From positions 62,001-126,000 of the forward strand of contig PLLP01000022.1 in the NCBI GenBank assembly GCA_003141315.1: a DNA stretch of 64,000 nucleotides, read 5' to 3'. Source of the stretch: Phycisphaerales bacterium. GTDB lineage: Bacteria; Planctomycetota; Phycisphaerae; Sedimentisphaerales; Anaerobacaceae. Numbering within the stretch: the stretch's first letter is position 1; each line of letters opens with the position of its first letter. The position numbers and the translations under genes were made by a program. Below, one piece after another: positions 51,214 to 60,700 of the stretch. Under the pieces are notes generated by a model. That model searched no databases and was not told where the DNA came from. It was given only the letters and a program-made list of their open reading frames with translations.

Positions 51214-53016
51214 TTAACTCTTCTCAATATGCACCGCTGTTTTCGCAAACACCGGCAAAAGAAGTGTGTAAGATTTTCTCAACGATTCGAAAAATATATA
51301 TAGCGCCAGCAGCTGCATAACAGCCGAAACCGCCGCATTGGTATTGCCCTGCACGGTATGCTTCGGGAGGTAGTTGCTGAAGATATTATAGAGCCCGGCC
51401 ATGAACGTCGTGGCGAACATAAAAATAGAAGGAATAAAAGTAATAAGACAGTAATACCACTTTTTCGAATGCTTAAGAATGAACGTGGTTCCAATGCAAA
51501 GTGCCAGCGTCGCCAAAAGCTGGTTAGCGACCCCGAACATAGGCCAGATAGTCGATATGTCGCCGAAGTAAAGCAGGTATCCCCAAAGAGCGCAGATGAT
51601 GGTACCGCTTAAGATGACGCCCGGCAGCCACGTGCTGCTTGCCAGTTTCGGATGAATGGGCTTGAGCATTTCCTGGAGTATGTATCGTGCGACGCGGGTG
51701 CCGGCATCGACGGTAGTAAGAATAAAAAGCGCCTCGAACATAATCGCGAAATGATACCAGTATCCCATTAAATGTCTCATTCCTTTAATTGCCGACAAAA
51801 TCAGCGACATGCCCGCAGCCAGTGTGACCGCCCCGCCCGGCCTGTTAACAAGAGTTTCGCCTGTCATTTTTTCAATCTCCGCAAGTTTTTCGGTGTGCAG
51901 GCCGAGCTGCGCAAAATGCTCAGGCGAAAGATTTATCGCAAAATAGTCGCCCGGTATCATCACCGTCGCCGCGATAAGAGCCATAATCGAAACGACCGCC
52001 TCCGTAATCATCGCGCCGTATCCTAAAAAACGAATGTCGGATTCCTTATCAACCATCTTCGGCGTCGTGCCGGAGCTGATAAGACTGTGGAAGCCGCTGA
52101 TTGCGCCGCAGGCAATCGTGATGCAGACAAAAGGCCAGACCTTTCCCGGAATTATTGGCCCCCCGCCATGAATATATTGTGTAACGGCCGGCATATTAAT
52201 CTTCGGATTGACAAAACAAATTCCGATTACCAAAAGCCCGATTGTGCCAATCTTCATATAGCTGCTTAAATAGTCCCGCGGGCACAAAAGCAGCCACACG
52301 GGAAGAACCGACGCAATCAACCCATACAGCGGCAGCAATATAGACAGCGAGGTTTTTGAAAACAGAAAATAGTTGCCGAAACTTGTTTTGGATAAAGGCT
52401 CGCCCAGCACTACGCCGAGCATTACAATTGCCATACCTATCAGCGATGCCTCGACAATTTTTCCCGGCCTGATTTTATACATATACAAACCGACCAATAG
52501 CGCCGCCGGCATCGTCATTACTATTGTAAATGTCGCCCAACTGCTGTCGCTAAGAGCGTTGACGACCACAAGCGCCAGCCCTGCAAGGGCAGTTATGATA
52601 ATAAAGAGAATAGCAAAACCGGTTGCAAAACCCGCGGGCTTGCTTATATGCTCTCTGGCAAGCTGTGTAAGCGACAAACCCTTCATCCTTACGGATGCAA
52701 AGAGAATAACCATATCGTGAACCGCACCGCCGAGAACCGCACCGATTAATATCCAAAGATACCCCGGCAGGTAGCCGAACTGCGCCGCAAGAACAGGGCC
52801 TACAAGCGGGCCTGCCCCTGCTATTGCGGCGAAATGATGGCCAAACAATACGTATCTGTTTGTCGGCTCATAATCTCTGCCGTCCTGCAGAGTATGCGCC
52901 GGAGTAGGAATGGAATTATCGAAGACAAGTATTTTCGTGATAATAAATTTCGCATAAAATCTGTACGCCAAGGCAAACACAAGCAGGCTCACGACAATAA
53001 GCGTCAATGCGTGCAT
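51214..53016 (-). CDS. cstA: CstA-family carbon starvation/pyruvate transporter
   Basis: The 600-residue protein has about 14-16 hydrophobic helices. CstA features are DGRDYEPTNRYVLFGHHFAAIAGAGPLVGPVLAAQFG (blocks DGRDYEPTNRYVLFGHHF and AGPLVGPVLAAQFG), DMVILFASVRMKGLSL and ISSGTTPKMVDKESDIRF. Members import pyruvate or peptides under carbon limitation. The bulk resembles BtsT/CstA rather than the short YjiY forms. The C-terminal PVFAKTAVHIEKS is cytoplasmic. Confidence 0.93.
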   Translation of the reverse strand: MHALTLIVVSLLVFALAYRFYAKFIITKILVFDNSIPTPAHTLQDGRDYEPTNRYVLFGHHFAAIAGAGPLVGPVLAAQFGYLPGYLWILIGAVLGGAVHDMVILFASVRMKGLSLTQLAREHISKPAGFATGFAILFIIITALAGLALVVVNALSDSSWATFTIVMTMPAALLVGLYMYKIRPGKIVEASLIGMAIVMLGVVLGEPLSKTSFGNYFLFSKTSLSILLPLYGLIASVLPVWLLLCPRDYLSSYMKIGTIGLLVIGICFVNPKINMPAVTQYIHGGGPIIPGKVWPFVCITIACGAISGFHSLISSGTTPKMVDKESDIRFLGYGAMITEAVVSIMALIAATVMIPGDYFAINLSPEHFAQLGLHTEKLAEIEKMTGETLVNRPGGAVTLAAGMSLILSAIKGMRHLMGYWYHFAIMFEALFILTTVDAGTRVARYILQEMLKPIHPKLASSTWLPGVILSGTIICALWGYLLYFGDISTIWPMFGVANQLLATLALCIGTTFILKHSKKWYYCLITFIPSIFMFATTFMAGLYNIFSNYLPKHTVQGNTNAAVSAVMQLLALYIFFESLRKSYTLLLPVFAKTAVHIEKS

Positions 53017-53078
53017 AAATTTTCCCTTAACTCACTCCCTTTTTACTTTTCTCACCTTTCTCACTTTTCTTACCCTTC

Positions 53079-54545
53079 TCACCTTTTTTTATTTTTCCCC
53101 TTTGTGCCTTTGTGCCGCAGGTTTGCTCTCGGCGAACCTGATGTTTTCTGTCTTCTGTTGTTCGGTTTCTGCCTTTCGTCGTCCGTTTCTTCTTCCCTGT
53201 GCGAACGTGCCAGCAGTTTTATCGGCACTTCCGGCACCGGCAGCAGGTCATGCAGCCGATTGGAAATAAATCTCCGGTAATTATTATCGAAAAGTTCCGG
53301 CTTATTGACAAACATAAGTATCGAAACAGGGTTGACCGCAACCTGGGTCGCATAGTATATTTTCGGCGCCCCCCTTTTGGATGCGGCTTGTCTTTCCGCC
53401 TTTATTTTTTCAAACGCTGCGTTCAGTTTCGGCGTCGGTATCCACGTGTTGGCCTGGGCGAACAACTCGAACGCGAGGTTCAAAACGTTATCCACGTTCT
53501 TCGCTTCGGTGGCAATCGTAAAGGCTATCGGCGCATCCTTCAGCGCAGGCAGCATCTTCGTAATGTAATCCTGGTAATCCTCGCCCGATACGCCTGCATC
53601 CTGCGATTCGTCGGCGGCGCCTTCCGCAGCGGACTTTTCGGCGAGGTCCCATTTATTTAATACGATTACGCAGGGCTTGTATTCCTCCGCTATAAGGGCA
53701 GACAGCTTTTTATCCGGGTCAGAAACCGGCATGGAGGCATCTATCAAAAACAGCAGGCAATCCGCCCTTCTAACCGCAGCCTTGGCCCGCACAAAACTGT
53801 AGAAATCTATCGATTCCGTTCCGTCGTATGCGGATTTGCGCCGCACGCCCGCGGTATCAATCAAAATATAAGTCCTGCCGTCTTTCTCAAAACGCACGTC
53901 CACTGAATCCCTCGTTGTGCCGGGCACCTCGCTTACGATAACCCGCTCCTCGCCGACAATGGCGTTGACGAAGGTGCTTTTGCCGGCATTGCGTTTGCCG
54001 ACAATGGCAATTTTCATTACCGGCTGCGACGGCCTTTCAGAGGGAATCGAACCGATTCTCTCGGCGATTTTTTCGAACAGAACTCTCTTGTTTATATTGT
54101 TGGCGGCGGAGACGCACAAAAATTCCCCGAACCCGAGCCTCTCGAAACCCGCCGCCGCAGGGAACAGGGATACGGCGTCCGCCTTGGTGGCAACGCCTAT
54201 TACCTTCGAGTTCTTCTTTCGCAAAAGCCTCGCGATTTTTTCATCCAGCGGAAGTATGCCGGCGCGAATATCGACAAGAAACAGGATAAGGTCCGCAGTT
54301 TCAATCGCCACCGCAATCTGCTTTTCGATGAACGAGCCGAGGTGGTCCTTATCGACTATCCCGATACCGCCCGTATCGATTAGCTCGAAGTATTTGCCAT
54401 CGGATTCGATAGTTGTGCTGATGCGGTCTCTCGTAACGCCCGCCGTCGGCTCGACGATGCTTATCATTTTGCCCGCCAGAGCGTTAAACAGACTGCTTTT
54501 GCCAACGTTCGGCCTTCCTATGATTGCGACTTTTGGTATTGCCAT
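53079..54545 (-). CDS. der: GTPase Der with repeat-derived C-terminal tail
   Basis: Der assists 50S ribosome assembly. The 488-residue protein has two tandem GTPase domains, with P-loops GRPNVGKSS (10-18) and GKRNAGKST (near 180), switch II DTGGIG and DTAGVRRKS, and NKWDLAE. A KH-like domain ends near PVPEVPIKLLARSHRE (about 440-455). The final ~40 residues are low-complexity, basic and unlike Der homologues (RQKPNNRRQKTSGSP, KGTKGKNKKR). They are encoded by GTTTTCTGTCTTCTG and ACAAAGGCACAAAGG words, which are intergenic repeats elsewhere. The true stop was probably lost and the tail gained from repeat DNA. Confidence 0.94.
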   Translation of the reverse strand: MAIPKVAIIGRPNVGKSSLFNALAGKMISIVEPTAGVTRDRISTTIESDGKYFELIDTGGIGIVDKDHLGSFIEKQIAVAIETADLILFLVDIRAGILPLDEKIARLLRKKNSKVIGVATKADAVSLFPAAAGFERLGFGEFLCVSAANNINKRVLFEKIAERIGSIPSERPSQPVMKIAIVGKRNAGKSTFVNAIVGEERVIVSEVPGTTRDSVDVRFEKDGRTYILIDTAGVRRKSAYDGTESIDFYSFVRAKAAVRRADCLLFLIDASMPVSDPDKKLSALIAEEYKPCVIVLNKWDLAEKSAAEGAADESQDAGVSGEDYQDYITKMLPALKDAPIAFTIATEAKNVDNVLNLAFELFAQANTWIPTPKLNAAFEKIKAERQAASKRGAPKIYYATQVAVNPVSILMFVNKPELFDNNYRRFISNRLHDLLPVPEVPIKLLARSHREEETDDERQKPNNRRQKTSGSPRANLRHKGTKGKNKKR

Positions 54546-54611
54546 AAAATTACTATACCAGAAACCCCCGCTACTTTCAAATATTAGGTTCGGAACGCAA
54601 GAACCAGCCTT
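54546..54611. other. Short spacer before the repeat block
   Basis: Nothing is recognised here except part of the der promoter region on the minus strand. Confidence 0.35.
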
Positions 54612-54680
54612 TGTATCCTGCCTTCTGCCTGCTCGCCGTAGGTTCGCCGAAGGCGAATCCGCCGCAGGCGGATTGTGTCT
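54612..54680. repeat. Composite TATCCTG/TTCGCC/TCCGCC repeat
   Basis: TGTATCCTGCCTTCTGCC is followed by TTCGCC-GAA-GGCGAA (54643-54657) directly abutting TCCGCC-GCA-GGCGGA (54658-54672), then TTGTGTCTG. The layout matches 22905-23019 and 29720-29850. Confidence 0.6.
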
Positions 54681-54706
54681 GTCGTATGCAGTCTTAATGG
54701 TGGAAA

Positions 54707-54864
54707 CCCCGTTAGAAGCCGGACCGCCGCTTGTGAAGTGGCACGGGCTTCCAGCCCGTGCTTTAGTTTAAAATAAGCACGGCCAACGGTTCGACAAGCT
54801 CACCGTCCTGAGCAAAGTCGAAGGAGATGGCCGTGCCACAATATATAACCGGCTTCTAACGGGG
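54707..54864. repeat. Three-level nested repeat element
   Basis: The outer arms CCCCGTTAGAAGCCGG (54707-54722) and CCGGCTTCTAACGGGG (54849-54864) are a perfect 16-bp inverted repeat. Inside is a REPIN-like unit from GTGGCACGG (54738-54746) to CCGTGCCAC (54831-54839), matching that at 48622-48684. Within it, at 54786-54825, is a 40-bp insertion (TTCGACAAGCTCACCG, CTGAGCAAAGTCGAAGG) that splits GGCCA from GATGGCC. There is no coding content, and no ORF of a transposase is near. Confidence 0.8.
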
Positions 54865-54970
54865 AAAAACAATTGACTAACTACATCAATCAGTATTACA
54901 ATATCTACCCGTCCCACCGTCTGCCCAAAGACTCGTTCGGCAGGCGGAATTTATCGGGAAAAATATAATT

Positions 54971-56461
54971 ATGGCAAAACCCGAAAAAAATAATACAAAT
55001 GCGGTTCAGTCCGCCCAAAAGGGGATTAAGCCGGACTTTAATCGCGCTATCCCCGAATCGCTCGAGGCCGAGGCCGCCGTTTTAGGCTCTATGATACTCG
55101 ACCCCCAGTGCATCGGCGAGGTGGTTGAGAAGATAAAGGCAGACGCCTTTTACAGACCTGAACACCAGATTATGTTCGAGGCCATTGTCTCTCTTTACGA
55201 AAAAAACAAGGGCGGCACCATCGATGCGGTACTCCTGCGGGACGAACTTAAAAAGAAGAAACAACTTGAAGAAATCGGCGGCGTGGAATATATCGGCAGA
55301 GTGATAGATTCTGTTCCCTCTGCGGCAAACGTAGGCTACTACACTGATATTGTAAAAGATAAAATGCTGCTGAGGCAGCTTATCACATCCGCGGGCGAAA
55401 TACTCAACGACGCCTTCGAGACGGGCAGCGAAACCGCTGAAATCCTCGACCTGGCCGAGCAAAAAATCTTCGCAATCAGCGACCAGAAGATAACTAATTC
55501 CGCAGCGGTGCTGAAAGACCTCGTCGTAAAGGCCTATGAACTGATAGAGAAACGCGAAGGCAAACACATCACGGGCGTGGCAACCGGGTTCTATGAGCTC
55601 GATGACCTTACCTGCGGGCTCCAGCCGGGAGAAGTGATAATCATCGCCGGCAGACCCAGTATGGGCAAAACAAGCTTCGCACTTAACATCGCAGAACATA
55701 TCGGCGTCGATAACAAAACGCCCGTCGGAATATTTTCAATCGAAATGGGCAGGCAGCAGCTCGCAGAAAGAATCCTGTGCAGCAGAAGTGGAATTGAATC
55801 GCAGCTCGTCAGAAAGGGAATGCTGAACAAGGAACACCATATAAGACTGCAGGAGGCGTGCAGCCCCCTGTATGAATCGCCCATTTTCATCGATGATACA
55901 TCGAGCCTCACGCCACTCGAATTGCGCGCAAAGGCAAGAAGATTGAAAAGCCAGCACAAAATTCAGTGCATTATAGTCGATTACCTGCAATTGATGCACG
56001 TCGGAACAGGCAGAATCGAATCCCGGCAGCAGGAGATAACCACCATATCACGACACCTCAAAGGTCTGGCGAGGGAGCTGAACGTTCCTGTTATTGTCGT
56101 AAGCCAGCTCAACAGGGCATCAGAAGAAAGAGAAGGACACCGCCCGAGAATGAGCGACCTGCGTGAGAGCGGCAGCATCGAGCAGGACGCCGACGTAATT
56201 ATGCTGCTTCACAGAGAGGATTATTATCACCGCAGTGAATCCGATTACGAATCCGACAACAGCGCCGAACTGATAATCGCCAAGCAGCGTAACGGCCCGA
56301 CGGGAACTATCAAGCTGCGATTCGATGAGAAAATTACGCGTTTTAAAAACGCATCGTCAAATAATATTGAAGAGCCGTATGGCCGGTATGAGCCCGACAC
56401 TCGCAGCGGTGCAACCGCATCGCAGCGGGCAAGCGGGTCGGAGGATATTCCTCCGTTTTAG
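54971..56461 (+). CDS. dnaB: Replicative DNA helicase DnaB
   Basis: The 496-residue hexameric 5'-3' helicase opens the replication fork. The N-terminal domain (ESLEAEAAVLGSMILDPQCI) lies at about 28-47. Walker A is GRPSMGKTS (227-235), Walker B is IIVDYLQLMH, motif H4 is MSDLRESGSIEQDADVIMLL, and FDEKITRF sits late. An Ala/Lys-rich N-terminal extension precedes it, and a ~30-residue polar tail ends it. It leads the envelope cluster, 11 bases before bamA, an unusual partner for dnaB. Confidence 0.96.
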   Translation: MAKPEKNNTNAVQSAQKGIKPDFNRAIPESLEAEAAVLGSMILDPQCIGEVVEKIKADAFYRPEHQIMFEAIVSLYEKNKGGTIDAVLLRDELKKKKQLEEIGGVEYIGRVIDSVPSAANVGYYTDIVKDKMLLRQLITSAGEILNDAFETGSETAEILDLAEQKIFAISDQKITNSAAVLKDLVVKAYELIEKREGKHITGVATGFYELDDLTCGLQPGEVIIIAGRPSMGKTSFALNIAEHIGVDNKTPVGIFSIEMGRQQLAERILCSRSGIESQLVRKGMLNKEHHIRLQEACSPLYESPIFIDDTSSLTPLELRAKARRLKSQHKIQCIIVDYLQLMHVGTGRIESRQQEITTISRHLKGLARELNVPVIVVSQLNRASEEREGHRPRMSDLRESGSIEQDADVIMLLHREDYYHRSESDYESDNSAELIIAKQRNGPTGTIKLRFDEKITRFKNASSNNIEEPYGRYEPDTRSGATASQRASGSEDIPPF

Positions 56462-56472
56462 GAGAAATCCCG

Positions 56473-58947
56473 ATGTACAGGACGACAAACGGGATGCCCA
56501 AACGCGTTGTTCAGCGACAGGGCACCCCATACATCCGCCAACAAACCGAAGGCGGACAGTGGTTTCAGTGCAGCAAAAGCCTCGTGATAATTTTTTCAGC
56601 GATTATTCTGTTTTTTCTTTCCCCCGCTCCCGCTGCCGATGACGCCGCAGGAACGCCGCAGTATTCGGACGAACAGTTAAGTAAAATGCAGATAGCCGGC
56701 ATCAGTATCGCCGGCAACGTGAACGTCGAGCGGGATACTATCCTCTCGAAGGTGCGCAGTAAAACCGGATACCTGTTTAATCCTAAAACGGCTGCCGAGG
56801 ACGTCAAAAGAATCGCAGCTATACCGGGCGTCCAGAGAGGCTGGTATAACGCTAATGTCGTAAACGGCAAAGTTGAGCTTACTTTCGTCATAATAGAGCA
56901 AAACGTCGTGCGGGAAATCGAGTTCACCGGCAACAAGAGCTACAAAAACGGCACCCTGAAGAAAAAACTCGATTTCAAAAAGGGTGATTACCTCGACCCG
57001 ACACTCGCAGCGACAGGAGTAGAAAAACTGCTCGAACATTACAAAGAAAAAGGATATCCCTTTGCGACAGTTACGCTCGATTATGAAAAGCTCGCCACCG
57101 GAAAAGTTTGCTATACGATTGACGAGGGCAAACGGGCTAAAATCACCTCGATAACCTACAGCGGAAACAAACAGATAAAAACAGGCAGCCTGAAAAAAAT
57201 TATCAAGCTTCACAAAACCAAGTTCATTCTCTGGTCTGTTTATTATAATGAAGAGGACGTCCAGAAAGAAATCGCCAACCTGCTGAACACCTATTACAAA
57301 AAAGGCTTCCTGAATATTGCCATTGAATGCGAGAAAAATTTCAATGCCGACAAAAGCCGCGTAAGCCTCGTCTTTAAAATCAGTGAAGGCCGAATTTACA
57401 GCGTAAGGAATATCGTCTTTGCCGGCAACAAGGAATTCGGCACGGACAGGTTATCGAAGGCCGTCGATATAAAGGCAGGTGAGGTCTATAACAAACTTAA
57501 AGGCGACGCCGATACGAAAAATCTTACAAAAGAATATCTCGAAAATGGTTTTATCGACGCAATCATCGAACAGAACCTGAAATTCGTGGATACGGATAAG
57601 GTCGATGTCGAATACGCAATACAGGAAGGGGAGCGTTTTCGCATCGGCCAGATAGAGATAGCCGGCAACAAGCAGACGCAGGACAGGGTAATCCGGCGAA
57701 TTCTCGACGAGTACGATTTCAGGCCGGGCAATTTCTATAACGCCGATGAGGCCAAAGGCGACGGCAACGGCTCCCTCGAAAAACTTATAAAGGGGACCAC
57801 CTATATGGAAGCCGCCACAATAAGGCCCGCCGGCGAAAAACCAGGCCAGAAAGATGCTATGGTTAACGTCGTCGAAGGAAAAACAGGCCAGATTATGGCG
57901 GGCGCCGGGATATCCGCTGATAACGGTGTCGCTGGAAATATCGTTTTCGACGAGCGAAATTTCAACATAAACGGAAAACCTGAAAACCTGTGGGATGCGC
58001 TTACAGGCCGGGCATACAAGGGCGCAGGCCAGAACCTGAGAATACAACTCCAGCCCGGCACACTCGTCAGCCAATACTCGGTAAGTTTCACCGAACCTTA
58101 CCTCAATGATAAGCCGGTCTCGATGACCCTTACCGGGTCAAGCTGGACAAGGTTCTGGGAAAGCTATGACGAGGGAAGGCTGAGGGCCTTTGCTGAATTC
58201 GAAAAGAGATACAAAAGCCGCTGGAGCAGCAGCATCGCATTCAGAATCGAAAGTGTCGATATATCACGCCTCGATGACGATGCCCCAAAGGAGGTAAGGG
58301 ATGTGGAAGGAAAAAATCTCCTGGCGGGCGTCAGGCTGGGCATCAGCAAAAACCTTACAGACGACCGGCTTAACCCCAGCAATGGCTATACGTTCGATGC
58401 CGGCTACGAACAGGTTGCAGGCAGCAAAACATTCGGAAAACTTAACGTTTTTTATCAGCGCTTTTTTACGCTGTCGACAGACCTCGCAGAACGCAAGACG
58501 GTATTTTCGACAAAAATTTATGGAGCGACAACCGTCGGCAAAGCCCCCGTCTTCGAAAAATATTATGCAGGCGGCTCCGGAGTGTTTTACGGCATAAGAG
58601 GTTTCGAGTACAGAGGCGTGAGCCGGCGAGGCACGCCCAGCAACCCTGACGGCTCAATCATCGCAGGCGCAGAGAAAAAAGACCCCATCGGCAGCGACTG
58701 GCTTGTGCTCGCCAACGCCGAAGTTGCCGTTCCAATTATCAGTAATAACATCTCCTGGCTCTGTTTCGCAGACTCAGGCATGATTGATACCGGCGGCCCA
58801 AGAGCCTCCATCGGCACAGGTATACAAATACTTATCCCCCAGTGGTTCGGGCCGGTGCCGATGAGATTCGAACTATCAGCTCCGCTAAAAAAAGAAAGAG
58901 AAGACAGGACGCAGACCTTCAGCTTCTCGATGGGCTCGCTCTTTTAA
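56473..58947 (+). CDS. bamA: Outer-membrane protein assembly factor BamA
   Basis: The 824-residue protein inserts beta barrels into the outer membrane. A signal peptide (LVIIFSAIILFFLSPAPAAD) is preceded by an unusual ~38-residue basic N-terminal segment. Residues about 75-450 contain five POTRA domains (repeats of I-x-x-G-N such as ISIAGNVNVE, IEFTGNKSYKNG, ITYSGNKQI, IVFAGNKEF, IEIAGNKQT). The barrel follows, with the GIRGFEYRG (VRGF) motif near 700 and a terminal FSFSMGSLF. TTAGGAGAAATCCCG precedes the ATG. It is followed by skp, lpxD, lpxC-fabZ and lpxA. Confidence 0.95.
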   Translation: MYRTTNGMPKRVVQRQGTPYIRQQTEGGQWFQCSKSLVIIFSAIILFFLSPAPAADDAAGTPQYSDEQLSKMQIAGISIAGNVNVERDTILSKVRSKTGYLFNPKTAAEDVKRIAAIPGVQRGWYNANVVNGKVELTFVIIEQNVVREIEFTGNKSYKNGTLKKKLDFKKGDYLDPTLAATGVEKLLEHYKEKGYPFATVTLDYEKLATGKVCYTIDEGKRAKITSITYSGNKQIKTGSLKKIIKLHKTKFILWSVYYNEEDVQKEIANLLNTYYKKGFLNIAIECEKNFNADKSRVSLVFKISEGRIYSVRNIVFAGNKEFGTDRLSKAVDIKAGEVYNKLKGDADTKNLTKEYLENGFIDAIIEQNLKFVDTDKVDVEYAIQEGERFRIGQIEIAGNKQTQDRVIRRILDEYDFRPGNFYNADEAKGDGNGSLEKLIKGTTYMEAATIRPAGEKPGQKDAMVNVVEGKTGQIMAGAGISADNGVAGNIVFDERNFNINGKPENLWDALTGRAYKGAGQNLRIQLQPGTLVSQYSVSFTEPYLNDKPVSMTLTGSSWTRFWESYDEGRLRAFAEFEKRYKSRWSSSIAFRIESVDISRLDDDAPKEVRDVEGKNLLAGVRLGISKNLTDDRLNPSNGYTFDAGYEQVAGSKTFGKLNVFYQRFFTLSTDLAERKTVFSTKIYGATTVGKAPVFEKYYAGGSGVFYGIRGFEYRGVSRRGTPSNPDGSIIAGAEKKDPIGSDWLVLANAEVAVPIISNNISWLCFADSGMIDTGGPRASIGTGIQILIPQWFGPVPMRFELSAPLKKEREDRTQTFSFSMGSLF

Positions 58948-59009
58948 CCCTTGACTTACAGGGATTGAAAAATAAAAATTGTCCGAAAAACAAATGGAAA
59001 GGAAAGTTT

Positions 59010-59615
59010 ATGAAAGCAAAGACAATCGTTATCGCAGGTTTGATTTGTTTGCTCGTGCTGCTTACAGGTTTCGGAACCGGGGCGGTAAAGTCCACACCGA
59101 AGGATGAACCGGCCGGTCTGATGAGCAAGGTAGGCGTTGTGAACGTCCGGAAGATTTTCCAGACCTGCAAAAGAAATGAAAAATACAAGCTGCAGACAAA
59201 GGCAGACCAGGAAAAGGCCATCAATGAGCTCCAGCAGCTTCGTGCAGAAGTAAAAGCGGCAGAGGCAGGCCTCGATACAAGAAAACCCGGAACAAAGGAT
59301 TACCTCGACCTTACTCAGGAAATTGCACAGAAAAAAGCCCTGCTCCCCATCAAACAGGATTACTATGAACAGCAGTTCTCCTCGAAGGATAAAGAATGGT
59401 CAGAGAATCTTTACAAGGATATTCTCAGTTCGGTGAACAAGGTTGCCGAGCAAAAACACCTCGATATGGTTTTTGAAAAAGATACTCCCGAATTTCCAAT
59501 CGAGCGGGCAGAAGACCTTATGATGATTATCAGAACCAACAAGCTTCTCTATGCCAACGGCGGTGTCGATATAACCGCTGATGTGACGGGACTCGTGGAC
59601 GCAAATAGTCTTTAG
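59010..59615 (+). CDS. skp: OmpH/Skp-family periplasmic chaperone
   Basis: The product is 201 residues. A signal peptide (KTIVIAGLICLLVLLTGFGTG, not a lipobox because Phe follows LTG) leads to the OmpH domain. VGVVNVRKIFQTC is the strand that starts the core, and residues about 60-150 are long charged helices (EKAINELQQLRAEVKAAEAGLD), which trimerise into jellyfish arms. The end KHLDMVFEKDTP completes the core. It chaperones outer-membrane proteins between translocon and BamA. AAATGGAAAGGAAAGTTT precedes the ATG. Confidence 0.9.
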   Translation: MKAKTIVIAGLICLLVLLTGFGTGAVKSTPKDEPAGLMSKVGVVNVRKIFQTCKRNEKYKLQTKADQEKAINELQQLRAEVKAAEAGLDTRKPGTKDYLDLTQEIAQKKALLPIKQDYYEQQFSSKDKEWSENLYKDILSSVNKVAEQKHLDMVFEKDTPEFPIERAEDLMMIIRTNKLLYANGGVDITADVTGLVDANSL

Positions 59616-59653
59616 CCTTAAAAATTTTTGATAAAAAAAGAGCTTCATCTTAA

Positions 59654-60700
59654 ATGGAACTTACAGTTGCACAATTAGCCGAAAGGCTCGGGGCAAAATT
59701 GTCCGGCAACGGCAGCGGCGTTGTAAATCGCGTCTGGCCGATTGACGGCGCAGGCAGCAGCGATGTGACTTTCGCAACCGACCAAAAATTCGCCGCAAGG
59801 CTTGCCGCCTGCCGTGCAGGTGCGGCGATAGTGAACAAACTCATCGACGCCGCCGGATGCCCGGCGCCGCAATTAATCGTCGGCGATGTGAACACGGCCC
59901 TGATAGAAGCCCTGAATATCTTTGCGCCGCCGCTGAAGCCCGGCGCCCTCGGCGTGGATTCCACCGCAAAGGTCGCACCCGACGCCCGCATCGGCAAAGA
60001 TACCTCGATAGGACCGATGGCAGTTGTCGAAAGCGGTGCGGAAGTCGGCGACAAAAGCATAATTGGCGGCGGCTGTAAAATAGGACAGAACTCTAAAATC
60101 GGAAAAAATACCCGAATCGACTGCAACGTGGTAATCTATCATAATTGCAGCATCGGAAATAACGTAATTATTCAGGCTAATACCACTATCGGCTCAACCG
60201 GTTTTGGTTACCGCCTCATAAACGGCGCACACAGGCTTATACCGCATAACGGCGGGGTTATCATCGAAGATTTCGTCGAAATCGGCGCTAACTGCTGTGT
60301 TGACAGGGCCAAATTCGGAAACACAATTATCGGCGCAGGCACAAAGATAGATAACCTCGTGCAGATAGCGCACAATTGTGTTGTCGGAAAGTGCTGCCTC
60401 ATTGCAGGTCAGGCAGGTATGGGCGGAAGCACCACGCTCGGCGACGGCGTCGTGCTGGCAGGACAGTCAGGAGTCATCGACAACATCCAGTTAGGCACCG
60501 CCGTAATGATTGGCGCTAAATCTACCGTTCTGCAAAATGTGCCGGCAGGTAAAAAAATGTTCGGCACGCCCGCGATAGAAAGCAATCTGGCATTAAAAAT
60601 CGCAGCGCTCTCGAAGAAGCTGCCGGAACTGTTCGACAGGGTCCGTAAACTCGACAAAAGGGTAAATCAAATTGAGTCTGCAAAAGACAATAAAAACTGA
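59654..60700 (+). CDS. lpxD: UDP-3-O-acylglucosamine N-acyltransferase
   Basis: LpxD adds the second acyl chain in lipid A synthesis. The 348-residue left-handed beta-helix enzyme has an N-terminal uridine-binding domain ([23 protein letters not shown]) to about 100, then hexapeptide repeats ([20 protein letters not shown] onward). The catalytic His is H240 in [11 protein letters not shown]-terminal helix ends [10 protein letters not shown]. The gene overlaps lpxC-fabZ by 29 bases. Confidence 0.96.
   Translation: MELTVAQLAERLGAKLSGNGSGVVNRVWPIDGAGSSDVTFATDQKFAARLAACRAGAAIVNKLIDAAGCPAPQLIVGDVNTALIEALNIFAPPLKPGALGVDSTAKVAPDARIGKDTSIGPMAVVESGAEVGDKSIIGGGCKIGQNSKIGKNTRIDCNVVIYHNCSIGNNVIIQANTTIGSTGFGYRLINGAHRLIPHNGGVIIEDFVEIGANCCVDRAKFGNTIIGAGTKIDNLVQIAHNCVVGKCCLIAGQAGMGGSTTLGDGVVLAGQSGVIDNIQLGTAVMIGAKSTVLQNVPAGKKMFGTPAIESNLALKIAALSKKLPELFDRVRKLDKRVNQIESAKDNKN

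Noticed and set aside
54707-54864. CRISPR-like or tRNA-like structure in the nested element
   Set aside because: Repeats are nested and inverted, not regularly spaced direct repeats, and no tRNA arms occur.
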